Shown: positions 1 to 7,799 of the stretch, one piece after another
Layout: each line of letters starts with the position of its first letter
Position numbering within the stretch: the stretch's first letter is position 1
NCBI RefSeq assembly: GCF_013003965.1
Contig: NZ_CP053069.1
Location: 4,061,419 to 4,125,418, forward strand
DNA from: Usitatibacter rugosus
Lineage (GTDB): Bacteria; Pseudomonadota; Gammaproteobacteria; Burkholderiales; Usitatibacteraceae
DNA: 64,000 nt
Direction: 5' to 3'
Program-made: the position numbers and the translations under genes
Notes under the pieces: generated by a model
What the model saw: the letters and a program-made list of their open reading frames with translations, nothing else
What the model was told of the DNA's origin: nothing
Databases searched by the model: none

Positions 1-49
1 GACCGACCCGGAAGACAACGTGATCGAGCTGCAATCGCCCGCGAAGTAG
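1..49 (+). CDS. C-terminus of a VOC (glyoxalase/bleomycin resistance) family protein, partial
   Basis: Only the last 15 codons are inside the window, read in the frame starting at base 2 and ending in TAG at 47-49. The peptide contains DPEDNVIELQ, which matches the closing strand of vicinal-oxygen-chelate proteins (usual form DPDGNVIEL), where the Glu is a metal ligand. Nothing can be said about substrate. The call rests on this one motif. Confidence 0.55.
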   Translation, partial: TDPEDNVIELQSPAK

Positions 50-114
50 CTGCGGCACCGACCTCTGGCTAGCCCGCGGGGTTGCGCCCGCGTTCGGTGC
101 GCCCGGCGAGCGAC

Positions 115-127
115 GCACCATCGGTGC
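115..127 (+). promoter_or_regulatory. Candidate enhancer site (NtrC-like inverted repeat)
   Basis: GCACC-ATC-GGTGC is a perfect 5-bp inverted repeat centred about 87 bases upstream of the -24 element of the sigma54 promoter at 207-222. That is the usual distance for an activator site. The half-sites equal those of NtrC, but the spacer is 3 bases rather than the usual 5, so the identity of the activator is uncertain. A further GGTGC half-site lies at 96-100. Confidence 0.35.
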
Positions 128-206
128 AGTGCGGTCCCTGGGCGTGAACGCAGGGGGCAATGGCTTAAGTCGTTGATCGAACGCGGCTTCGGGAATGCGC
201 GGAGCG

Positions 207-222
207 TGGCACAACCCTTGCT
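207..222 (+). promoter_or_regulatory. Sigma54 (RpoN) promoter of the allophanate/biuret operon
   Basis: TGGCACAACCCTTGCT matches the consensus TGGCACR-N4-TTGCW at every conserved position. The -24 GG (208-209) and the -12 GC (220-221) are separated by exactly 10 bases. Predicted transcription start is near 233, leaving a leader of about 24 bases to the GTG chosen for atzF. Sigma54 control fits a nitrogen-scavenging operon. Confidence 0.75.
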
Positions 223-244
223 GGTATCCGAACTTGTATACCAG
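221..244 (+). promoter_or_regulatory. Inverted repeat, probable operator of the operon's GntR regulator
   Basis: CTGGTAT and ATACCAG form a perfect 7-bp inverted repeat with a 10-base spacer. The right half contains the symmetric core GTATAC (236-241), as in many FCD-type GntR operators. It overlaps the -12 element and the predicted start of the sigma54 promoter, so a bound repressor would block transcription. The likely ligand-responsive regulator is the GntR protein encoded at the end of the same operon (6647-7348). That link is inference. Confidence 0.5.
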
Positions 245-256
245 AGGCCCACGAGC

Positions 257-2107
257 GTGCCCCCACCGATTCCCGCCACGATTGCCGCGCTGCACGATGC
301 TTACCGCGCGGGAAAGCTGCGCCCCACGGATGTGGTCGAGGCGTGGCTCGCGCGCGACGCGAGCGAACGGGCGGCACCGGTGTGGATCTCGGTGCAATCG
401 CCGGAGGTACTGCGCGCCCGAGCGAGCACGCTCGATGCGCAACTGCGAACCGATCCGCAGCGCGCACTCGCCTCGCCCGTCTTCGGAACGCTCTTCGCGG
501 TGAAGGACAACATCGACTGCGCGGGCCTGCCGACCACGGCCGCATGCCCCGCCTTCGCCTACGACCCGGCCGAGCCCGCCTTCGTCGTCGCCGCGCTCGA
601 AGCCGCGGGGGCCATGGTCGCGGGCAAGACCAACCTCGACCAGTTCGCCACCGGGCTCGTCGGCACGCGCTCGCCGTACGGAGCACCGCCCAACGCGTTC
701 AAGCCGGAGATCGTCTCGGGCGGATCCAGCTCGGGCTCGGCTGTCGCCGTCGCGAAAGGGCTCGTGCACTTCGCGCTCGGCACCGACACCGCGGGCTCGG
801 GTCGCGTGCCGGCCGGGCTCAACAACCTCGTCGGCTGGAAACCGACTCGCGGCCTGCTCTCGGTGCGCGGCGTCGTGCCTGCATGCCGCTCGCTCGACTG
901 CGTCTCGATCTTCACGCTCACCGTCGCCGACGCTGCACGCGTCTTCCGTGTCGCGGCAACCTTCGATGCGGCCGATCCGTGTGCGCGGTCCCTCGCCCTC
1001 GACCGCCCGCTCCTTCGCCATGAGTTCACCTTCGCGGTTCCGCGCGCGGCGGACCTCGAGTTCTTCGGCGACTCGTTAGCCCAAGCCGCCTTCGCCGACG
1101 CCGTCTCCCGAATGAAGGCCCTGGGGGGCATGCCGCGCGAGATCGACTTCGCGCCCTGGCGCGAGGTCGCCGACTCTCTCTACGACGGCCCGCGCGTGGC
1201 GGAGCGTCACGCCGGCATCCGCGCGTTCTTCGACGCCCACGCCGATGCCGTCGATCCCACGGTTCGCAGGATCCTCGATCGTGGCGCAACGTTCTCCGCC
1301 ACCGACACCTTCGTGGCCGAGGCGCGCCTGGATGAGCTGCGCGCGAAGCTCACGCCCTTGTGGTCGACGTTCGATGTCCTCGTCGTCCCGACCGCGCCGA
1401 CGGCCTACAGCATCGCCGCCGTGCAGGCCGATCCCATCGAGCTGAACCGCCGCCTCGGCACGTACACGAACTTCGCCAACCTGCTCGACCTCGCGGCGAT
1501 TGCCGTGCCCGCCTCGATGCGCCCGGATGGATTGCCGAGCGGCATCACGTTGCTCGCTCCGGCCGGCGGCGACCTGATGCTGGCCCACCTTGCGCAGCGC
1601 TTCCACGCGACGGGCACGCTCCCGTTGGGCGCGATCGGTGTCGCTGCACCCGCCGCCGAAACGCTCGCGGGTCATGGCGATACAGTCCAGGTCGCCGTCG
1701 TTGGTGCGCACCTCCAGGGTCTGCCTCTCAACCGCGAGCTCACCGAGCGCGGGGCGAAGCTCGTGCGCTCCACTCGCACCGCACCGCACTACCGCCTCTA
1801 CGCGCTCCCGGCGACCACGCCGCCCAAGCCGGGCCTCGTGCGCACCGCCGGCGAGGGCCAGCGCATCGCGGTCGAAGTGTGGGAGCTGCCCGCTTCCGCC
1901 TTCGGCCGCTTCGTCGCCGGCATTCCCGCGCCGCTGTGCATCGGCACGCTCGAGCTCGAGGACGGCTCGCACGTGCAGGGCTTCCTCTGCGAAGCCGCAG
2001 CCATCGCCGGTGCCGAGGACATCTCGCGCTTCGGCGGATGGCGCGCCTATCTCGAATCCCGCAACCCCCGCACGACTTCCGCGACACCCCAAAAGGAGAC
2101 GCCATGA
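257..2107 (+). CDS. atzF: Allophanate hydrolase
   Basis: Cytoplasmic amidase-signature enzyme that converts allophanate to ammonia and CO2, the last step of biuret, cyanurate or urea-carboxylase pathways. The product is 616 aa, normal for the family. Lys83 (AVKDN), the cis-Ser motif GGSSSGS (155-161) and nucleophile Ser181 (DTAGSGR) complete the Ser-cisSer-Lys triad. A C-terminal domain after about residue 460 ends with the RFVAGIPAPLCIGTLELE stretch typical of full-length AtzF. I chose GTG at 257, with AGAGG about 10 bases upstream, because homology begins at once (ATIAALHDAYRAG). An upstream TTG at 173 is in frame but would precede the sigma54 promoter. The gene heads the operon and overlaps the next by ATGA. 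Confidence 0.9.
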   Translation: MPPPIPATIAALHDAYRAGKLRPTDVVEAWLARDASERAAPVWISVQSPEVLRARASTLDAQLRTDPQRALASPVFGTLFAVKDNIDCAGLPTTAACPAFAYDPAEPAFVVAALEAAGAMVAGKTNLDQFATGLVGTRSPYGAPPNAFKPEIVSGGSSSGSAVAVAKGLVHFALGTDTAGSGRVPAGLNNLVGWKPTRGLLSVRGVVPACRSLDCVSIFTLTVADAARVFRVAATFDAADPCARSLALDRPLLRHEFTFAVPRAADLEFFGDSLAQAAFADAVSRMKALGGMPREIDFAPWREVADSLYDGPRVAERHAGIRAFFDAHADAVDPTVRRILDRGATFSATDTFVAEARLDELRAKLTPLWSTFDVLVVPTAPTAYSIAAVQADPIELNRRLGTYTNFANLLDLAAIAVPASMRPDGLPSGITLLAPAGGDLMLAHLAQRFHATGTLPLGAIGVAAPAAETLAGHGDTVQVAVVGAHLQGLPLNRELTERGAKLVRSTRTAPHYRLYALPATTPPKPGLVRTAGEGQRIAVEVWELPASAFGRFVAGIPAPLCIGTLELEDGSHVQGFLCEAAAIAGAEDISRFGGWRAYLESRNPRTTSATPQKETP

Positions 2108-3108
2108 ACGACGCCCCGAAAGACCTGGTCCCCACGAATCGCCGCCGGCTCATCGGTGCTGCCCTCGCAGGCACGTTCATCGCCGGCGCACCCGCGATCG
2201 TTCGCGCGCAGGCGATGCCGAAGATCCGCGTCGGCTTCTGGCCCATCGCGTCGGGCCTGCCGTTCTACGCCGCGATCGAGAAGGGCTACTTCAAGGAAGC
2301 GGGCGTCGATGTCGAGCCGCTCAAGTTCGCCGGCGCTCAACAGGTGATGGAGGCGATGCTCTCGGGACGTTCCGACGGCAGCGCCAACGGCACCGGATCG
2401 GCCAACCTCGCCATCGGCGCCATCGCGCAGCCCGGGCTCTTCAAGATCTTCTGCACCAATCCCAGCAACGCGAAGTTCGTGCTGGATGAGTTCATCGCGC
2501 CCGCGAACGCCACCTACAAGACGATCGGCGAGATCAAGGGCAAGCGCGTCGCCTCGGGCCCAGGTATCCAGAACGTGACGCTGGCCAAGACGATGCTCGA
2601 GCGGGCCGGCGCCACGGGCAACACGGTGATCGAGCTTCCGATCGGGCAGCACGTGGCCGCGATCGCCGCGGGCCAGGTGGACGCGTGCTACACGCTCGAG
2701 CCCACCGGCACCATCGGCCGCATGAACGGCACGACGAAGATCATCGAGGCGGGCGTGGTCGCGAAATACATCCTCGGCGACCCGATGGCGCCCTGGCATG
2801 GCGGCGCGGCGACGCTCACCTCGGAGTTCATCAAGAAGAATCCCGAAGCCACGAAGAAATACATGGCGGCGTACATCAAAGGCGTGGAGCTGGTGCGCAC
2901 GAAGCCGGACGAAGCGCGCGCCTTCATGAAGGGCTATACCGCGATCGAGGGCCCGCTCACCAACGAGGTGCCGCTCGCCTCGTACATGCCCTACAGCGAA
3001 TTCAACGCGAGCTCGATCGCGTACTTCCAGAAGTTCTACGACCTGTTCACCGAGAAGGGCATCTTCTCGCAGAAGGTGGACGTGAACACGCTGCTCTACA
3101 AGGCATGA
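2104..3108 (+). CDS. ABC transporter substrate-binding protein (NitT/TauT type)
   Basis: Periplasmic receptor of a nitrate/sulfonate/taurine-type importer, 334 aa. The N-terminus has Arg-Arg-Arg (13-15) followed by a hydrophobic stretch and a VRAQA cleavage region near residue 35, compatible with Tat or Sec export. The mature start KIRVGFWPIASGLPFY and the later FKEAGVDVE are standard for the SsuA/NMT1-like family. It overlaps atzF by four bases and the permease by four. The context (atzF, atzG, atzE) suggests a nitrogenous, amide- or ureide-like ligand, but the sequence does not show which. Confidence 0.9.
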   Translation: MNDAPKDLVPTNRRRLIGAALAGTFIAGAPAIVRAQAMPKIRVGFWPIASGLPFYAAIEKGYFKEAGVDVEPLKFAGAQQVMEAMLSGRSDGSANGTGSANLAIGAIAQPGLFKIFCTNPSNAKFVLDEFIAPANATYKTIGEIKGKRVASGPGIQNVTLAKTMLERAGATGNTVIELPIGQHVAAIAAGQVDACYTLEPTGTIGRMNGTTKIIEAGVVAKYILGDPMAPWHGGAATLTSEFIKKNPEATKKYMAAYIKGVELVRTKPDEARAFMKGYTAIEGPLTNEVPLASYMPYSEFNASSIAYFQKFYDLFTEKGIFSQKVDVNTLLYKA

Positions 3109-3863
3109 AGGCGACCTGGGGCCGGGCCCTCCCCTTCGTCGGGCCCGTGTTGCTCTTCATCGCGTGGGACCTCGTGGTGCGCACCGGCTTCATCAAGGCG
3201 ATCCTGCTGCCCGCTCCCTGGGACGCGCTCACGGCCCTGGTGAGCGGTCTCGCCGGCGGACCGCTGCTGATCGACTTCCTCGTGACCGTGAAGCGCACGC
3301 TGCAAGCTTTCGTGATCGCCGCGGTGATCGGCGTGCCGCTGGGGATCGTGCTGGGCAGCAACGAGCGGGCGTACCGAAGCGTGGAGTTCCTGATCGACTT
3401 CTTCCGCTCGACTCCGTCCTCGGCGCTGATCCCGCTCTTCCTGCTGATCTTCGGCGTGTCCGACATCAACAAGGTCGCGATCGCCGCATTCGGGGCGTTC
3501 CTGCTGGTCGTCTTCAACAGCGCCTACGGTGTGATCAATGCGAGGAAGCAGCGCGTGATGGCCGCGAAGGTGATGGGTGCCAATCGCTGGCAGATCTTCA
3601 AGGACGTGCTGGTGTGGGAGAGCCTGCAGCCGACTTTCGTGGGGCTGCGCAGCGCCGTCTCGATGGCGCTGGTGATCGTGATCGTGGCCGAGATGTTCAT
3701 CGGGTCCGACAACGGCCTGGGCCACCGCATCATCGATGCGCAGCAGGTCCTCAACGTGAAGAGCATGTACGCCGCCATCCTCGCCGCGGGCGTGCTGGGT
3801 TATGCCCTCAATGTGCTCTTCCTTTATATCGAGCGGCGGATCGTGCACTGGAGCGGACGATGA
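3105..3863 (+). CDS. ABC transporter permease (NitT/TauT type)
   Basis: Inner-membrane permease of 252 aa with about six hydrophobic segments. The cytoplasmic coupling loop AAKVMGANRWQIFKDVL (about 148-165) carries the family EAA/G pattern that docks on the ATPase. It resembles SsuC/TauC-type permeases in length and layout. Start and stop overlap both neighbours by four bases, so receptor, permease and ATPase are translationally coupled. The substrate is presumably that of the preceding receptor. Confidence 0.9.
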   Translation: MKATWGRALPFVGPVLLFIAWDLVVRTGFIKAILLPAPWDALTALVSGLAGGPLLIDFLVTVKRTLQAFVIAAVIGVPLGIVLGSNERAYRSVEFLIDFFRSTPSSALIPLFLLIFGVSDINKVAIAAFGAFLLVVFNSAYGVINARKQRVMAAKVMGANRWQIFKDVLVWESLQPTFVGLRSAVSMALVIVIVAEMFIGSDNGLGHRIIDAQQVLNVKSMYAAILAAGVLGYALNVLFLYIERRIVHWSGR

Positions 3864-4684
3864 ACGCGCGCGTCGTGAACCCGCCCTTCGAGCCGGATCC
3901 GCCGGCCCCGCCGTTCATCCCGGGCCCCACCGGCACCCACATCACGATCCGCGGGCTCACGAAGTTCTTCGCGGGCTGGCCGCTGTACGAGGACTTCGAC
4001 CTCGACATCCCCAAGGGCAAGATCGTCTCGGTCTTCGGGCCCAACGGCTGCGGCAAGTCGACGCTGATCAACATGATCTCGGGGCTGATCCCGATCGACC
4101 AGGGAGAGATCCTCTTCGACGGCAAGTCGCTCAAGGAAACGAAGATCGGCTACGTGTTCCAGAACTACCGCGAGGCGATGTTCCCGTGGATGCGCACCAT
4201 CGACAACATCGCCTATCCGCTGAAGCTCGAGGGCAAGTCCAAGCGCGAGGTCGATCGCCGGCTGGAGGAGCTGGTGGCGTCGTTCGACGTGAAATTCGAC
4301 CTCAAGCGCTACCCGTACGAGATGTCGGGCGGCCAGCAGCAGACGGCCTCGATCATGCGGGCCCTGGCGCCCAATCCGGAGGTGCTGTTCCTCGACGAGC
4401 CGTTCTCCGCGCTGGATTACGAGATGACACTCTTCATTCGTGAGAAGCTGCAGGAAGTCTTCATCGCCACGGGAACCACGATGATGCTGGTGTCGCATGA
4501 CCTCGAAGAAGCCGTGTACCTCGCCGACGAGGTGCTGCTGCTCACGAAGCGGCCCACCAAGGTGGCCGAGATCCTGCGCTACGGGGATCCGCGGCCGCGG
4601 ACCGTCGAGACGCTGACGTCGCCGTCCTTCATCGCGGCCAAGAAGCACAGCCTGGAGGTCTTCCAGCGCGAGGTCCGACGGTAG
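3860..4684 (+). CDS. ABC transporter ATP-binding protein (NitT/TauT type)
   Basis: ATPase of the importer, 274 aa. It shows Walker A GPNGCGKST (60-68), Q-loop region VFQNYREAMFPW, signature SGGQQQ (156-161), Walker B with Asp179-Glu180 (LFLDEPFSALD) and switch His in LVSHDLEEA. One oddity is that the signature continues as QQQTASIMRAL, with Thr and Ala where relatives usually have Arg and Val. The first 30 residues are a proline-rich extension. The stop abuts the next ATG (TAG then ATG), the only junction in this operon without overlap. Confidence 0.9.
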   Translation: MNARVVNPPFEPDPPAPPFIPGPTGTHITIRGLTKFFAGWPLYEDFDLDIPKGKIVSVFGPNGCGKSTLINMISGLIPIDQGEILFDGKSLKETKIGYVFQNYREAMFPWMRTIDNIAYPLKLEGKSKREVDRRLEELVASFDVKFDLKRYPYEMSGGQQQTASIMRALAPNPEVLFLDEPFSALDYEMTLFIREKLQEVFIATGTTMMLVSHDLEEAVYLADEVLLLTKRPTKVAEILRYGDPRPRTVETLTSPSFIAAKKHSLEVFQREVRR

Positions 4685-4867
4685 ATGGCGAACAAGAAGG
4701 TTCCTGCGTACGTCGACGGCGCCGCCGCCCTCCACGGCCTCACGCTGAAGGGCGAGGAGCGCGACCGCGTGATCCTGCAGTTCGAGCGCCTGGCGGAGAT
4801 CGCCGCTCCCCTGCTCGCCGTGCCGATCCAGCCCGACGACGAGCCCGCACCGGTGTTCGAGCCGTGA
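4685..4867 (+). CDS. atzG: AtzG-like protein (DUF4089), partner of AtzE
   Basis: A 60-residue protein matching the DUF4089/AtzG family. In characterised cyanuric-acid degraders AtzG is a small GatC-like subunit that forms a heterotetramer with the amidase AtzE and is needed for its stability. Visible features are an N-terminal YVDGAAALHGL helix, the central RVILQFERLAEIAAPLL helix and an acidic, proline-rich tail. It overlaps atzE by four bases (GTGA), as expected for subunits made in equal amounts. It could equally be called HpxX/HpxY-like, because the same pair occurs in oxalurate operons. Confidence 0.8.
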   Translation: MANKKVPAYVDGAAALHGLTLKGEERDRVILQFERLAEIAAPLLAVPIQPDDEPAPVFEP

Positions 4868-6252
4868 GCGAAAGCGCTCTCTCGATCGCGCAGTCGATTC
4901 GCGATGGGACGGTGAAAGCGGTCGACGTCGTCGAGGGCACGCTCGCGAACATTGCCCGGCTGAATCCGCAGCTGAATGCCTTTGTCGCCGTGACGGCCGA
5001 TCGTGCGCGCTCCGAAGCGAAGGCCGTCGACAAGGCGCGCGCGGCCGGGCAGGTCCTTCCCCCGCTCGCCGGCGTTCCGTATGCGGTGAAGAATCTCTTC
5101 GACGTCGCGGGGCTCGCCACGCTCGCGGGCTCGAAGATCAACGCCTCGCACCCGCCCGCGAAGTCGGATGCCGCGCTGGTGACCCGAATGAAGTCCGCGG
5201 GCGCCGTGCTGGTGGGCACGCTCAACATGGACGAGTTCGCCTACGGCTTCACGACGGAGAACACGCACTACGGACCGACGCGAAACCCGCATGATCCCGA
5301 ACGCATCGCCGGCGGTTCCTCGGGCGGTTCCGGTGCCGCGGCCGCCGCGCGCCTGGTTCCGGTCACGCTCGCCTCCGACACCAACGGATCGATCCGCGTC
5401 CCCGCCTCGCTCTGCGGCGTGTGGGGATTGAAACCGACGTACGGCAGGCTTTCGCGCTCCGGCACGTTCCCGTTCGTCGCGAGCCTCGATCACCTGGGGC
5501 CGATCGCCGCCGACCTTCGCGACCTCGCGGCCGCCTACGATGCGATGCAGGGCGAGGACGCGAGCGATCCGGCCTGTGCGCAGCGAGCGCCGGAGCCGGT
5601 GAGCGACTCCCTCGACGGCGACCTCGGCGACGTACGCATCGCGCGCCTCGGCGGCTGGTTCGAGGCGAATCTCACGAGCGACGCGCAGGCCGCCGTGGAC
5701 ATCGCGTGCAAGGCGCTGCACGTCACGCGCACCGTCACCTGGGCCGAGGCCGCGCTGGGCCGGGCCGCGGCGTTCATCATCGGCGCGTCCGAAGGCGGCA
5801 ACCTCCATCTCGACGACCTGCGGAACCGGCGCGGCGACATGGAGCCGCTCTCCCGCGACCGCTTCTTCGCCGGGGCGCTCGTGCCCGCGGCCTGGTACGT
5901 GCAGGCGCAACGCATCCGCGCTCTCTACCGCGGGGCCGTGCGCGCGCACTTCGCGAACACGGACGTCTTCATCGCCGCCGCCACGCCGTGCGCGGCCACG
6001 CCCATCGGCACCGAATGGCTCGACCTCGAGTCCGGCCGCGTGCCGCTGCGGCCGAGCATGGGGCTCCTCACGCAACCCATCTCGTGCATCGGACTCCCCG
6101 TGGTCACGGCTCCGATCGTGCGCCCGGGGTCGCTCCCACTCGGCGTGCAGGTGATCGCCGCGCCGTGGCGCGAGGATCTCTGCTTTCGCGTCGCCGCCGC
6201 GCTTTCTGCCCGCGGTGTTGCCGCTTCCCCCATGCCCGCCCTCCACGCATGA
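4864..6252 (+). CDS. atzE: AtzE-family amidohydrolase (1-carboxybiuret hydrolase-like)
   Basis: Amidase-signature enzyme of 462 aa. Lys76 (YAVKNLFD), GGSSGGS (150-156) and nucleophile Ser176 ([12 protein letters not shown]) form the triad. AtzE with AtzG deaminates 1-carboxybiuret to 1,3-dicarboxyurea; close relatives act in oxalurate metabolism. The start is GTG at 4864 overlapping the atzG stop. Grouping with atzG, an atzH-like gene and atzF is the standard cyanurate/biuret cassette, but no cyanuric acid hydrolase (atzD) or biuret hydrolase gene is in the window. The true entry substrate is therefore open. Confidence 0.82.
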   Translation: MSESALSIAQSIRDGTVKAVDVVEGTLANIARLNPQLNAFVAVTADRARSEAKAVDKARAAGQVLPPLAGVPYAVKNLFDVAGLATLAGSKINASHPPAKSDAALVTRMKSAGAVLVGTLNMDEFAYGFTTENTHYGPTRNPHDPERIAGGSSGGSGAAAAARLVPVTLASDTNGSIRVPASLCGVWGLKPTYGRLSRSGTFPFVASLDHLGPIAADLRDLAAAYDAMQGEDASDPACAQRAPEPVSDSLDGDLGDVRIARLGGWFEANLTSDAQAAVDIACKALHVTRTVTWAEAALGRAAAFIIGASEGGNLHLDDLRNRRGDMEPLSRDRFFAGALVPAAWYVQAQRIRALYRGAVRAHFANTDVFIAAATPCAATPIGTEWLDLESGRVPLRPSMGLLTQPISCIGLPVVTAPIVRPGSLPLGVQVIAAPWREDLCFRVAAALSARGVAASPMPALHA

Positions 6253-6650
6253 GCATCGCCATGAACGACATCAACCGGCCCGAGATCGTGGCCGAAGTTC
6301 GCACCGAGCTCGAACGCTACGAGACCGCGCTCACCGGCAACGACGTCGCCGCGCTCGACGGCTTCTTCTGGAGCAGCGCGCATGCGTTGCGTTATGGCGC
6401 CACCGAGAACCTGTACGGCCATGAGGCGATCGCCGCGTTCCGTGCGGCGCGCCCGGCACGCAACCTCCAGCGCGTCGTCCTTCGCACCGCGATCACCACC
6501 TTCGGCCCCGACTTCGCCACCGCCAACCTGGAGTTCCAGCGCTCGGGCTCGGCGGCGACGGGCCGGCAGAGCCAGACCTGGGTGCGATTCCCCGAGGGAT
6601 GGAGGATCGTCGCGGCGCACGTGAGCCTGCTCGCGGAGGCGAAGCCGTGA
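6249..6650 (+). CDS. atzH: AtzH-like / HpxZ-type SnoaL-fold protein
   Basis: A 133-residue protein of the DUF3225 family, which includes HpxZ of oxalurate operons and AtzH of cyanurate operons. AtzH has been described as a 1,3-dicarboxyurea decarboxylase that produces allophanate for AtzF. The fold is NTF2/SnoaL-like: a helix-rich start ([17 protein letters not shown]), FFW and [15 protein letters not shown] typical of the pocket, and a final strand with [10 protein letters not shown] second in-frame ATG lies at 6261; I use 6249 because it overlaps the atzE stop as ATGA. With AtzE and AtzF it gives a continuous route from carboxybiuret to ammonia. Confidence 0.75.
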   Translation: MSIAMNDINRPEIVAEVRTELERYETALTGNDVAALDGFFWSSAHALRYGATENLYGHEAIAAFRAARPARNLQRVVLRTAITTFGPDFATANLEFQRSGSAATGRQSQTWVRFPEGWRIVAAHVSLLAEAKP

Positions 6651-7348
6651 GCCGTGCGCTCGCGAAGCTCGCGGTCCCCGCGCCGCGCGAACGCTCGCTC
6701 GCCGATAGCGCCTACGAGCAGGTGAAGGCGAGCATCTTCGACTTCGAGCTGCTGCCCGGCGACCGCTTCAGCGAAACGGATATCGCCGAGCGCCTGAAGA
6801 TGAGCCGTACGCCGGTGCGCGATGCGCTGTATCGCCTCGAGCGCGAGGGCTATCTGCAGGTGCATCTGCGCGTGGGCTGGAGCGTGCGGCCATTCGACTT
6901 CGACCAGTTCGAGGACTTCTACGACCTGCGCCAGATCCTCGAGGTCGCGTCCGTCACGCGCCTGTGCGATGCGGAGGAGCGCGCGGACCTCGATGCGCTG
7001 AAAGCCACGTGGCTCGTTCCTGCCGCCGACCGGCTCACGGAACCCATGAAGGTGGCCGCCCTCGACGAAGGCTTCCACATGGCGCTGGTGGAGGCCGCGG
7101 GCAATCCGGAAGTGGCGCGCTGCCACCGCGAGGTGACCGAGCGCATCCGTGTCGTGCGCCGGCTCGACTTCACGCAGGCTTATCGCATCGACAAGACGTA
7201 TGACGAGCACGCACAAATCCTTCGCGCCGTGATCCGTCGCCGCACGGACGAGGCCATCCGCCTGCTGCGCTCCCACATCGAGGCGAGCAAGGCGGAAGTG
7301 CGCAAGATCACCCTCCACCGCCTGTATACGGCGCGACCCACCAAATGA
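6647..7348 (+). CDS. GntR-family transcriptional regulator, FCD subfamily
   Basis: A 233-aa regulator: winged-helix DNA-binding domain at about 12-78 ([20 protein letters not shown] is the helix-turn-helix) and an all-helical FCD ligand domain after about residue 90, with the conserved pattern [14 protein letters not shown]. Such proteins usually repress until they bind the pathway substrate. The start is GTG overlapping the preceding stop. As the last gene of the operon it probably auto-represses through the inverted repeat at 221-244. The stop codon lies inside the large palindrome at 7343-7411, so the palindrome supplies the gene end. Confidence 0.88.
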   Translation: MSRALAKLAVPAPRERSLADSAYEQVKASIFDFELLPGDRFSETDIAERLKMSRTPVRDALYRLEREGYLQVHLRVGWSVRPFDFDQFEDFYDLRQILEVASVTRLCDAEERADLDALKATWLVPAADRLTEPMKVAALDEGFHMALVEAAGNPEVARCHREVTERIRVVRRLDFTQAYRIDKTYDEHAQILRAVIRRRTDEAIRLLRSHIEASKAEVRKITLHRLYTARPTK

Positions 7349-7414
7349 ATGGGGTCAGACTCCATTTAGCTTCGCTCGATGAAGCTAAATGGAGTCTGAC
7401 CCCATTCATTTTTT
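7343..7414. repeat. Perfect 31-bp palindrome acting as bidirectional terminator (GGGGTCAGAC repeat family)
   Basis: The arms 7343-7373 and 7381-7411 are perfectly complementary over 31 bases around a 7-base loop, and six Ts follow at 7409-7414. The core GGGGTCAGAC recurs in the palindromes at 19975-19997 and 50237-50302. It lies between convergent genes: the GntR stop codon is in the left arm and the minus-strand stop (7413-7415) is at its right edge. The hairpin plus T-run would terminate rightward transcription, and the mirror A-rich start does the same leftward. Arm length and recurrence suggest a mobile or REP-like palindrome, not an ordinary terminator. Confidence 0.85.
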
Positions 7415-7799
7415 ACAGATACGGTGCGACGAAGGCGAAGAAGAAACCGATCGTGAAGATCGCGACCGACACGCCGTAGACCCACGCCGAGACGCGCCGC
7501 TGCCGCATGCAGGCGGCGGCCAATGCGGGATCGGCGGGGCAAGGTGCATACCGCGCCCTCCATTGGAAGACGCCGGCCATCGCCAGCATCCCGCCCGCGA
7601 GCGCGAAGAGCGGCAGCTTGTGCTCGGAGAGCCACACCAGCTGCGGCACGGCTCCCACGAGGGAAGCGAGCGTCGCACCCGCGCCCACGGCGACCAGCGC
7701 CGCGGGCAGCGCGCAGCACAGCAGCGTCCCGGAGCTCGTGAAGATCGAGATCCAGGACGACCAGCTCGCGGTGCTGCGCGCGTCCACGGCCGGGCTCAC
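7413..7799 (-). CDS. MerT-like small metal transport membrane protein
   Basis: A 128-aa integral membrane protein with about three transmembrane segments (roughly 24-44, 57-78 and 101-124). A vicinal Cys28-Cys29 pair sits in the first segment (TLLCCALP), and two further cysteines lie in the loop between segments two and three (YAPCPADPALAAACMRQ). This is the arrangement of MerT-type mercuric transporters, which take metal from a periplasmic MerP. It starts with GTG overlapping the stop of the preceding HMA-domain gene, a MerP analogue. No mercuric reductase or MerR regulator is nearby, so the metal is unknown. The family assignment is by layout only. Confidence 0.6.
   Translation of the reverse strand: MSPAVDARSTASWSSWISIFTSSGTLLCCALPAALVAVGAGATLASLVGAVPQLVWLSEHKLPLFALAGGMLAMAGVFQWRARYAPCPADPALAAACMRQRRVSAWVYGVSVAIFTIGFFFAFVAPYL

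Noticed and set aside
173-256. Extra 28 codons at the start of atzF from TTG 173
   Set aside because: The sigma54 promoter and operator lie inside this stretch, no ribosome site precedes TTG, and family homology starts after the GTG at 257.
7324-7329. Second GntR operator (GTATAC) at the end of the GntR gene
   Set aside because: It is a bare 6-base palindrome inside coding sequence without the CTGGTAT/ATACCAG arms seen at 221-244.
257-7348. Complete cyanuric acid degradation operon
   Set aside because: The ring-opening cyanuric acid amidohydrolase gene (atzD) is not present in the window, so only the downstream steps can be claimed.
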